Assembly (NCBI GenBank): GCA_947652115.1
Contig: OX393570.1
Span: 14,479,968 to 14,543,967, forward strand
Direction of reading: 5' to 3'
Length of the DNA stretch: 64,000 nt
Source: Blastomussa wellsi
Lineage: Eukaryota > Cnidaria > Anthozoa > Scleractinia > Plerogyridae
Below the pieces are notes generated by a model. That model saw only the letters and a program-made list of their open reading frames with translations, ran no database searches and had not been told where the DNA came from. Below, one piece after another: positions 10,001-22,000 of the stretch (the first letter of the stretch is position 1; the number at the start of each line of letters is the position of its first letter). The position numbers and the translations under genes are program-made.

Positions 10001-13000
10001 TTAATTTAGCAAATGAATTTGGCACCTTCTTCCTCAAAAATATTGAAATCATTAAGGAAAATCTTGACAAGTTTCAAGTTCAAGAGCCTCAACTTGCTCC
10101 TGTCACTCCAAAGGAGAATCTGGAGAATCTGAAGTGTGTAAGATTGTTCAAGAATCCTCCATATGCCTCTTGTCGGTTGGATACTGTTCCTTCATGGCTA
10201 GTGAAGTCCTGCCTTGATGTATTAGTACCCTCTATCACTGAGATGGTTAACCTTTCTCTTCTCAGTGGTCGCGTTCCAGAAAATTGGAGAACCGCTGTTG
10301 TCATCCCTCTATTGAAAAAACCTGGACTTGATTTGGTCTACCAAAATTTCCGTCCAGTCAGTAATCTACCATTAATTTCCAAGGTAGTGTAAAAGGCTGC
10401 ACTTCAACAACTTCTCGTACACTGTGAGAAAAATTCCCCTCTTCCTAAATTCCAGTCCGGCTTCCGTAAGTATCACTCGACAGAGACTGCTCTATTAAAG
10501 GTTCAAAACGGCATCTTAATGAGTATGGATAATAAGGAAGTAACACTGCTCGTACTTTTGGACCTCAGTGCTGTTTTTGATACTATTGAACATTCCAAAC
10601 TTCTGAATATTTTGCAACAGGATTTTAGCGTCGTCGGAACTGCTTTAAATTGGTTTGACTCATTTCTGTCTGGTCGCAAACAACGTATACTTGTCGGTGA
10701 TAAGACTTCTGACGACTTTAACCTGAACTGTGGAGTCCCCCAAGGCAGTTGTATGGGGCCTATTTTATTTACTCTCTACGTCTCCCGCCTCTTTAAGATT
10801 ATTTCTCAGCACCTCCCTTCTGTCCATGGTTATGCTGACGACACCCAGATTTACCTCTCCTTCCGACCTTGCTCTATCCATTCGGAAATTAACGCTGTTT
10901 CTGTGATTGAAATGTGCATTGCTGATGTTCCCTCTTGGTTTATTGGAAATCGTTTAATGATCAATCTGTGCAATCCACCTTGATTATTGTAACGCACTTC
11001 TATTTGGCCTACCTAAATATCAGCTTGACCGTTTACAGAAAGTCCAGAATGCTGCGGCTAGAGTGACTCTTCAGATTGCGAAATTTGATCATATCACACC
11101 CGCTCTTATTGACTTACATTGGCTTCCAGCAACGTTTACAGTTCAATTCAAATTGCTCCTTTTTGTTTACAAATCACTCCACAACCAAAATCCATCCTAC
11201 ATTAACGATCTTTTATCCCTGAAGCCATCTGTTAATTATTCTCTTCGCTCGTCCGCACAATATCTTCTGTTCATTCCAAAAACCAAGTGCTCTACACTTG
11301 GGGATCGGGCCTTTGCTCATGCTGCACCTGTTTTATGGAACTCGCTGCCATTAACTATTAGAACATTAAGAAGTCAGGGAAAGTGGTTGGAAGAGATTAG
11401 GGACATAGCTAGTAACCCTGACATAACAGTAAACTGGAAAAATACGTACTGTCTGTCATCTTTGTATACAAAAGAGTCAAAACTTAGAGCCTTCCAATTT
11501 AAACTCCTTTATAGAAGAATCGCCACAAATGACTTTCTGCACAAGATAGGTATTAAACAAACGGATTCCTGCTCCTTCTGTGAGGAACAAAAAGAAACTC
11601 TCGTTCATTTATTTTGGACCTGCAAACATACACAGAAATTTTGGAAGAGCACCTTTAACTGGATTTCTCAAAACCTCGATGATTTAGAAAATGTTTCTCC
11701 TTCTTTGACTCTATGTTTTGGTCTCATTGATAAGGTAAAAGATGTTCTCTTTCATCACCCACTCCTTCTAGCCAGATATTACATATATAACTGTCGGCTT
11801 GGGAACAAGCTTCCTAACCTACAGGTCTATATACAACTACTTATAAATTCAATGGAAATTGAAAAGCAAACTGCATTCTACAGCAACGACCCAAAGTGGT
11901 CTCGTTTGCAAAACAACCTCTCACAAAGTGTACTACATTAGCAATATAAAGATGAAAGCAGCGTAAAGCGTAGAACCGTTTAATTGTTAACTAAATATAT
12001 TTCAAGTGATCTTTTAGTTTGTATTCCACAGTACCGTAAGCATTGCTAGTAGTCGTAAGCATCATTAGCATTTGTAAGCATTGTTAGCATTGCGAGTAAA
12101 ATTTGTATTAGTTTTGTAAGCATTGTTAACTTTGCGAGTAAAATTTGTATTGTAAGTTATATGTAACTATTGTAAGTAATGTAGTATTGTTAGCGTAACA
12201 TTAGTGTTTTACGTAATGCTAGTATTGTAAACTTGTCTGCTTTGTAAGCAATAATAACAATTAAAAAAAACACAAAAAAAAACTATTAGAACAAGTAGCA
12301 GCCTCGCCATTTTCAAAAAGGAACTTAAAACATTTCTTTTTAAGAAAGCTATTGATTTGTTGGAATAGTTCTAATGTTTAATTTTAATTTAGTTTGGAAT
12401 TTTCGAATCTCAATTTTAGATTTTATCATAGCAGACATATCATTGTATTATTATAGCTTTTAGGGATTTTTAGATTTTTTAATCATTATTTATTCATTAA
12501 TTTTAACTTAATGTTAAGCGCTTTTGAATATTCTTTTATAGTTTTAGCGCTATACAAATTCATTATCATTATCATTATCATTAAACAACTCACCAACTAA
12601 CGGACTGGACAGAACTTGAAGTAAGAGTAGTGTGAAGTTGGGCTTTGGGCTGGCCGCATCTTGAATTCTGCAAAGTCAGCATTACATTGAACACTTGAAA
12701 ACTCAATGAAGAGTTGCCACCCACCCACCAACCCTTTTTCTAATGTGTTCCACGCAAAGGACACTGGAACATGTACCTATTCCCTTTTAATCTTTTCTGT
12801 AAACACACATTGTTTCCTGGATTTCTTAGTCATGCCTTATTCATCGTTCATAAAAACTGTGTACTGCACTAGCAAACTGGCTACTGCAATTACTCAACTC
12901 GTGCTGGTTGGATATGGGATGGTAGATTTTTTTTTTTTTTTTTGGGGGGGGGGGGTCTGAACCTCCTGGTTCCCGCCCCTTTACGAGAAGATCTTGCCTC

Positions 13001-16000
13001 TTTGTGTCTGTCCTACTGCGGTATTGAGGGGAAGAGGGGGTGGGGTGGGGTGGGGTGAACCTCCAGCACTGCACCAACTGAAAAATATTCTGGAGGATTC
13101 TAGCCTCGAATATGCCATTGTGATGCCATGGAAGCCTAGAGTATTCTAGAGTATTCAAGGTGCACGCAGTACGTGAAGTACACCTGGAGTATTCAAGAGT
13201 ATTCGGTTTAAATACGTGATGCACACGTGGAGTATTCACGAGTATTCAATTTGAATATGTGATAGACACCTGGAGTGTTTAATTTGAATAGTCAGAAAAA
13301 AAAGGCCGGATTCTAATAGGATATTCCAGGTGTATTTTGAATCAGGCATCCTAGAATACGTCGGAATATTACAGTATACGAAGCGTGTGCCGACTCATAT
13401 TTGAGTGAATTCTGGCCCGAATATTTGGCTTCTTGCGCAGTGCCGGTTCCTGCTCCTTTCTGAGAAGATCTCGCCTCTTTGTGTCTTTCCTATTGGCGTA
13501 TTGGAGGAGGGGGGAGGGTCTGAAACCCCCAGTTCCTGCTCCTTTCTTAAAATATCTCGCCTCTTTGTGCCTTTCCTATTGGGGTATTGTGGGGGGGGGG
13601 GGGGAGGGTGAACCTCCCTGGGCCTACCCCTTTCTCAAAAGATCTTGCCTCTTTGTGTCAAAATATTATGCAATGATGCAAATTTTTTTTCTGATTTCTC
13701 CTGCTCCGCCCCCCCCCCCCCCCCCCACAGTTGACATCCCGCTTGCCAACCCCTCTGGTCTCCTCTCGCCTCAAATTTTCCTGGGTTGCCCCCCTCAATG
13801 AGAGGTGATGAAGCAGTCAATTGTTTTGTTACAGTGCAAACACTCAAACTGTGAACACTTGACATTTATTTTTACATTTATTTTTTGTGATTATCCAGTG
13901 AAAGCTCTTGATATAGACCAAAGCATTAGTGTTTTCAGCAACTAAGAAAGCTAATTCTTCTGTTAAGATGAATGGCTAACATGGCCACTTCGGAAAATAC
14001 CATAATACTCTTTGTTTGTCCCCCAAAATTTTGCAATGCTTATGCAAAATTTTGGGGGACAAACAAAGAGTATTATGGTATTTTGCGAAGTGGCTATTGG
14101 ATAATGGCAAAAAATGTGCAAAAAAGGTTAAGTGTTCAAGGGTCGAGTGTCATCACTGTAAAAGAAACATGGGATATCGATAAATACAAATTTATATTTT
14201 CTAAAAATCAAAACCGGAAGACAGAGAAGCTCTTAATGAACATAATAATGAAAGTTAATTTACAAACCTATGTATAAGAGGACATATTGTTGTTAACAGA
14301 TACACCACAGGGTACCACATGAGGGGCTTGATGTCTTCTTTCATTAACGCCTAACAATCAAACATAAAACACATCACACTCTGAGATACACAAGTCGCAC
14401 ACCATCAAATTATCACTTACCATGCTTTTCACATGGGAAGTAAACCTGAAAGCTTTCAAATAAACCAGGGAGCTTCTCTTTCAAGCAAGCCAAAGTTTGA
14501 AGGGTACTACGGGTATCTGATAAGTAAACTCTATGGCTTTACAGCTGGTGAAAGCTGCAATTTCAGGGTTAAAATCACATTTTTTTAAAGTAATCTACTA
14601 TGTGTACTAACAGCTAACAATGGACTAACAGCCTATTTTAAACATATTAAAAAGAGCGATAGAGACAAGTGCCATTTCAAGTCAAACGTTGATTTCATGC
14701 AGGTTGTGACATGACGCATTCATGCACTGTAGGCTACGAGGCAACAACGTTTAAACCCCTAGTTTATGGTTACATTAACTATTTTGCTACTGGGTTGATC
14801 ACGGTTAAGCCACAGAATACTGAATCAGTGCATCTTACATGACCATTTTAGAATAAAGTACCAGTACTTACTTTACTTCGCTCAGCTTCAGCGCTATATG
14901 TTCCACCCCAACGTTTTATCTGAAGGTTAAAATGCAGTGCAAGCTCATTAATTTACTTCATTGTGTTTACTTAATTTTTCCATTGTTGTTGACAAAATTT
15001 GTGCAACATTATTTATTATTTATTTTATAATTATTTTCTTTTTAATTCCTGCTACATTTTGTAAGGCAGCTAATTTGGGAGTATAGAGGTTTTGCATGGC
15101 AAGAACAGTGAAAATGATTTGCATTATTGATTAGTCCATCGTGTAATTTGATCATCCGGGCGAGGGTAGTCCTGAGAAGGACTGTTGTCGGTGACAGCGA
15201 CTGACGTTTCGATAACCTGAGCGGAAGTCATCATCAGAGTCATGTGAATAGTTGTTTGAATGTTATAAATCTGGTTCGTGAAAACCGGGCGAGGATAGTC
15301 CTGAGAAGGACTGTTGTCAGTGACAGCGACTGACGTTTCGATAACCTGAGCGGAAGTCATCATCAGAGTCATGTGAAGAGTTGTTTGAATGTTATAAATC
15401 TGGTTCGTGAAAACTGATTGGTCAGTTTAGCTGTGATGTTATTGGCTGTAAGACTGTATTGATTCAAATGAATTTTTCTTGCAGGAAAAATATTCTTTTG
15501 CACCTACCACTCAACATGGCCGCTGTGCAAAACCTCTTTATCATCTTAGTAACTCGTAATAAATTTTTGAGCCTGAATAAACATGTACATGAATCATTGA
15601 CGAAATAAATGACATTGGAAAATTACTCTATCAAGAGAAAATAAGGAACAGTGTACCCCTAGCTATTTTATAATGCTCAGACTAAGGGGTTGAGACATAC
15701 TAGGCAGCAAGTTGCAAATATGCAAGCCCCATAAAGGCAAATAAATGTTGATGATGATGATGATGATGATGATGACAAGTATCACAAAGTGTCATCATTG
15801 ATAAAAGTTCACTAAAACACACATAATGCTGTCAAATATGAAAATGAAAATGGAAAATAACCTAGTTAAATGTGAAGTAGTAAATCCTGGATATTATAAG
15901 TGGTACGTTACAAGGACAGATCACTGCAGCAAAGTGCCTTGTGTTGTTTATTCACTGTGATCAGTCGCACAAATTCAAACTGGTTTGAGTTTTTGAAGCA

Positions 16001-19000
16001 TTACACACAGAGTGACTTGTTACAGAGACCTGTTACTGTGACTTGTGTCTTGGCCTTAATACCAGTGTAGTAGGATGGGATGTGATAATGAATGTTTGTA
16101 AGACATGAGAAAAGCTTTGCAGAGAACATTAATTATTAAGACTTGGCAGATGTACACAATATATCAAACTCAAATCTGCAAGACGATGATGATAAATGCA
16201 TACCTGTCTCTTGATTGTTACAAAAATGTAGGAATAAACAACAAAAAGCCCAATGATGCAGAGATACACTGGAATGTAATACCTGAGGATAGAATATATA
16301 GCATACCACACAGTATTGAGATTAGGATCTAAGTGCCATGATCAGTGACGCAACATGTTCATTAATCGGTCTTCAGCATGAAACAAGAGAAGTCTCACAA
16401 GACCCTTTGGAGGGGGGGGGGGGGGGGGCTTGGAAGGAGGAAAAGGAAATAAGTAAATAGATGAATGTTATACATGAAAACACTACTAGAAAACCATCAT
16501 CAACTCCACAGGTCTGCTGATCATAACACTGTTCAGAGGGCTGAAAACATTCCCTGCATACATAACTCTTTTTTTTTTTGGAAACTTGCTTGGCATTATT
16601 TGCTCCTTTGACTATTGCCAACCAAAGCCTAAAGCCATTTGACATTCAACAAATCATAACAAACCTTTCCTAGAAACACAAATTGCAAAGACCTCTTTAT
16701 CTGCCTGGAATATACATGTAGGTGTCTACAGGCACATTTCTGCATGCAAAAAGGAAATTGGGGTTGGGATCAATCTGCTTTCTACAAAATTAGCAGTAAA
16801 AGGTTTATCAAGATATTAGAGTATCTTTGTTGAAATGTGAGATGATCTAAGGCTAACTGGTGCAAGAGCATCCATTTATCTCTTATCAATTAGGAGGAGG
16901 GTTCCTGTCCTGACTACTCTCCTATCTGCATATTTTACCTTTTATTAATGATTTTTTAAAAAGTATGGAAGCTTGTCTTGTTTCTACGTAATGGTAAAAT
17001 GAATAATAATATGATATAAATAACAAACAATTACAAATAAATAATATTGTTACTTACGTAGCAAACCTCCATGCCACACTGTTGTCACTGTGTATTGTAA
17101 TCCAACTGGAAAGGAAAATAAATTCAAAACTATTAATAATAATAATAGTTCTGCTAATGTGATCATGAGCTTTTTGAGTGTTAGCCAAACACCCATTGGA
17201 GCGTAGTTTATTGAACGTAATGTTTACATGGTTTACTGGTGGCCTAATGGTTAGTGTGCAGGAACTTTATCTGGATTGAAAGATCTGAGTTTGAGCCTTG
17301 GCTGTGGCACTGTGTTGTGTTCTTGGGCAAGACACTTCACTGTAATAGTGCCTCTCTTCACCCAGGTGTATCAATTGCTACCGGCTTCACCCAGGTGTAT
17401 CAATTGCTACCGGCTTCACCCAGGTGTATCAATTGCTACCGGCTTCACCCAGGTGTATCAATTGCTATCGGCTTCACCCAGGTGTATCAATTGCTATCGG
17501 CTTCACCCAGGTGTATCAATTGCTACCGGCTTCACCCAGGTGTATCAATTGCTACCGGCTTCACCCAGGTGTATCAATTGCTACCGGCTTCACCCAGGTG
17601 TATCAATTGCTATCGGCTTCACCCAGGTGTATCAATTGCTATCGGCTTCACCCAGGTGTATCAATTGCTGCCGGCCTCACCCAGGTGTATAAATTGCTAC
17701 CAGCAAATTCAATGCTGGCGGGGGGGGGGGGGGGGGGGGGGGTGGGGGTAACCCTGCAACCTATTCAGGGGGAGTAGGAGTACTCTATGCTGCTTCATGC
17801 TAAGGAAACTGGGCCACTAGACTTCACCTTTTACCGTTTTTACTTACAACATCTTCGGTTACAGTCAACATTTTGTATTCAATGTAAAGTGACTATCACA
17901 ATGATAAAAATTGTGCCCATGAAAGCAAAGTATATCATATTGCCTTTCATCATATGACCCATACGGCCCCCTCGCCTTTTCCTTGGAAAACCATATGGAA
18001 AAAGTCCCATATGAGGGCTGCACGCCTTCATCTTGCAGGGCCGGAAGAAGCCTTATGGCCCCGCGACTGTCATAAGATGCAATTTGAACCAAAATGGAGA
18101 GTTCATTATCATAGAGGAAATAACAAATTCAAGAACTAAGCAGCAACAGCAGACACCCAGAATCCTCAGTGATAAAGAAAACAACTTGAAGTGTCCAAAT
18201 GGAAACGAAGGGAAGTCCCTATAAGATCCCATTCCAAGTTGTGACACATTTTCAACGATTTAGAGCTGACATTGTTATCTTGGAAAAATTAACTAACTAA
18301 TTAATTAATTAATTAATTAATTAATTAATCCTCTCATTCAAACCAAATATGTACATATTCCTTGACTGGACCACAACAAGTCTTTCTCTCAAACTTATTT
18401 TTTATTAATTGTACTGGTAAGTTATAAATACGACACTGCAGAAAAACGAGAGAATGTGAATATTTTGGCAATTTTTAAGGAAATCCCTGAATATTTAAGG
18501 TATTGTTTTATGTTTATTTACCTCTCAATTTCCACCTTCATTATTTTGCTTCCAATTTTTGTTACAAGCTCGTAAGTTCGCATGTTTGGACTAAAATTGT
18601 GCCATAGATGTATCATGGCCTCCCTTGCTGAAGATGACTACCTCGAGAAATTGTGACATCATTCGCGTGTGTGGTGCAGTTTTCCGGGTGTCATAAATAC
18701 TCACCACCAGGCCCCTGCAGGTCCATAATGATCATTGATTAGAGGCAAGCAGGCAACTACAAAGGGGACTCCCCATGAAACAAGGTGATAATATCTGCAA
18801 ATAGAATCAGTTCAATGTACTAATGTTAATCTTCAGTGAAGTTCAGCGTTTAAGAAAGCTCTGGTGTGGAGCAAAACTTCATGGCTGTTATTTATTAAAA
18901 GTGTAGCGTGGTATTTAAAAATAAGGAACATGTTGTGCTCTTGGAACTACTCAGCATTCCAATTTTATGCAAACAGGCAGAACTTCACTAACTTTTCAAA

Positions 19001-22000
19001 TTTATCTGTTTTGACTCCTTTAATTGCATTCCAGTATAAGTTGAATGTAATACAGCAAACCCACAGGAGGACTGAAAAACCTAGTAAATAAAAACACTTA
19101 AATGAGATGAAATGAAAGAGTGAGCTATTGAAAAGTAAGCTTATTTGAAAGGCCTTTAAAGTAACTTTAAATGTTAAATTAACTTAACTTAGTTAACAAC
19201 TAGGAGCAGGTGTCCCAGTGAATGGCACGGTGAGAGCAGTTAGCAGCATAATTTCTGGCGTGCTAGTGTTTTGCTGGCATTGTATTAGCTTTTGGTGTAA
19301 CATACTCATCACTTGTTGGGTCATTGGTACTTTGGTTTGCATTATGCATGCATCTTTGCACTATCCTCATAGTTTTACTTTACTCTGCATTCCGGTGTTG
19401 CACTGGGTGCAGTTTTTTCTGGATTTTCTTCTCATTTTCTTCAGGGTTTTTTCAATCTACAGTATTGTTCTTAGTGGCAAACTGTCCTCACTTCTTCCAT
19501 CTGTTGTTTGGCTGACATAAGCTGTGTTCTCCAAACAACAGCTTATCAGTAGCCTTGTTTTTTGTCAGTTCCCTCTTCTCTACTGTCATTTTCTTCAACT
19601 GTATTGTTTACAACACCATACATAGATGTAGTCACATCCTCATCATCCTCAAATGAGTTTACGGTAGCCATGGCTAGCACTATTGCGTCAGAGCTTCATC
19701 TGAACACCACCCCAATATCGAGTGCTCCACCAGTCACGAGCACTCCTTTACGCTCAGTGATGAACATGACAAGTGCTTTCGCCATCAGGAGGTACGTTGT
19801 GTTTGCCTGCCTGTGACTTAACTTTCCCATCCTCCTCAGCCCACCTTGCTCAGTTGATTACTTATCCTGTTATGTCATTGTCGTTAGCTAATGTGTTGCT
19901 TGGCATGGACAGATCAACCTTGATTCAGTCTTTCATTATTTAACACTGCACCATTCGTTTTCCTCTATTGCTTCATTGGTGTGTGGCAAAGCTAACCAAG
20001 TGGCTGATACCCTTTCTTGTTTCCAGTTTCAGCGGTTCAGGCTTCTAGCTCCACAAGCCAATCTAGTTCCAACACGAATCCCTTTAACTATTCTGTTCTG
20101 TGGTCGGACAGAGTGTCTGGACAATTTTTTTATGCCTCCCAGTGCAAACACCAAATGTTTTGATTTGACAATGCTTTACGTCCAACCCCACTACAGTTTT
20201 GCCTGGTCAAAATGGTGACTTAGTCAGACATATGTCCTCTCACAGCGAAAAAAAAAATTATTTGCAGCCCTGCATATCCCATCCATTACCCCCACCATCA
20301 CTTAAAAATGCTTTAATACTAATACACCTTTTGCACAACTGGATGCCGTTTGGCCCAAATGAATGCATTTTCGCATTATTGTCTGACTTTTAGTGCAAAT
20401 GATTGCGTATTTTCTCTAAATGAACAGCAAAAGGTGTAATTGTTACTTGAATTGATTGACAATCATGATAGCAACAGAAGTAATGGAACTAAATAAATGT
20501 AAGTCTGAATTTACTCTGTCCAATCTAACAACTGCATAATTCATACCTGTGAAGGAAAGCAGCCACGCCTGGAAGTCGCATAAAGAGCTGTCATCTGGAG
20601 GAACACCTGTCTGCAGTTCAAATGTTAAAAAAGAGATCTAGCTTATAATTCCATGGTAATTAATGTCCATAATAGTGTAACTCTGGTGCCCTGAAGGGCT
20701 GCAGAATGGAGCCCCGTACCTATAGAAATTGAAAAGCCATGCATGCATACAACTAGGAGATCACTTTTAATGGTCGAAACGGGAAGCAGCACAGTTTGTA
20801 AGCGTGTGGGCTCTACATACGTTCTATGTATGTATGTACAACATTGTGCAACATGGTGGCCATGCTCCAGAGATAGGTTGAACTGGTTAACATGAAGGTT
20901 AACGCAAGCTTGCATCTTTGATATTGGGCATCAGTGTTGTGGCCAACATTGACAGCTGTCAAAGGTACCCGCTGAAAAGTATCACATGACCATATCGCAG
21001 GCTCAGAACTCATCACGGTCAACCGCTGCACAGGTATTGGTTTTTCATTGGATTGTACGCTCAAGTTTGATTTTTTTCTAGGGTTCTAACAGGATTTTGC
21101 AATTTTCCATGGTCATTCTCAGTGGAATTTCTGCAACTGGAGTTGACGATTAATGATTTATTTCGGCTATGGAATCATTCTTGCATAGTTGCAAATGCTA
21201 GTATTTTTAATGAATGCCTGCCTGCCTAAGACGTAGACCATTTAACTTCTGAGGGGGAGGGGAGGAGGTTGGGTGATTTTGAAAAAATAACCTGCAAGCA
21301 CACTTGAAGAAAAAAAATTGTGGGCATGAATAGTGCCAAAAGAAATTCACGCACATTCAGCGAGCTGAAAAAATCCCTGTTACATGCACTGAGAAATGTC
21401 CTGTGCATGAAAGGGTGTCTGTACCAAATCACCAAGTCCCCCCTCAGAAGTCAAATGGTTCGCCCCTAACCTTAAGCTTCAGACATGAGACTCACCAGCA
21501 AATAGCTAACACTGTCAAGAAAAGCAGCCACACTGAGAGCCAAGACAAGTCTCTGTTAAAACAAAACATCATTAGCAGCAGGGAAAAAATAGATTCTGTA
21601 GTATACAGTATACAAAATACCTCACTATCAGGAGGCACCATCTTTAATGTCTCTAATTTTGAGCCAAAAGAAACCACATTTCTAACGAAAAATGTAAATG
21701 TAATTACCCATGGTACACTTGAGAGCTGCAGCTCATTTTGAACATGACCGTGCGTTCCAGATTGAATTGGAATTTAGAAATGTTGGTTTTTGAGGACAGG
21801 GGAAAACCGGAGTACCTGGAGAAAAACCTCTCGGAGCAAGGGTGAGAACGAACAACAAATTAACTCAACCCATGTATGATGTCGGGTCCGGGAATCAACC
21901 CTGGGCCACATTGGTGGGAGGGGAGTGCTCTCACCACTGTGCCAATCCTGCTCCCCAAAGTAGCCGACACTTTTTGCTGGTTTTTGGTCCTTACTGAAAG

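Larger units (their letters stand above)
8125..12581 (+). mobile_element. CR1-like non-LTR retrotransposon (interrupted, degenerate)
   Basis: A LINE lies antisense in intron 12 of the receptor gene. It has an N-terminal 2A-bearing segment, an endonuclease domain, a reverse transcriptase with GYADDTQIY, a C-terminal DRAFAHAAPVLWNSLP block and a 3' end of CGCTATACAAATTCATT followed by (ATTATC)n. A second LINE splits its last coding part (11366-12280). The 5' end is approximate. The 3' tail stops about 12 bp from the splice donor of receptor exon 12. Stops and frameshifts make this copy inactive. Confidence 0.85.

Noticed and set aside
13984..14094. MicroRNA precursor
   Set aside because: The stem is almost perfectly paired with a tiny loop, which fits a foldback transposon better than a pre-miRNA.
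14409..14434. Candidate 25-nt receptor exon (VYFPCEKH) with plausible splice sites
   Set aside because: Including it breaks the reading phase. The exons at 14872-14919 and 14268-14350 join perfectly without it.
17236..17310. Possible tRNA gene
   Set aside because: A and B box-like motifs are present but the cloverleaf does not form, and the sequence continues into a SINE body.
17356..17703. Possible CRISPR-like array (12 regularly spaced repeats)
   Set aside because: There are no spacers, the copies are directly head to tail, and the context is an animal SINE.
17254..17777. Three overlapping open frames with a repeated peptide
   Set aside because: They follow from a 29-bp tandem array inside a SINE. 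Each frame reads the same repeat out of phase.
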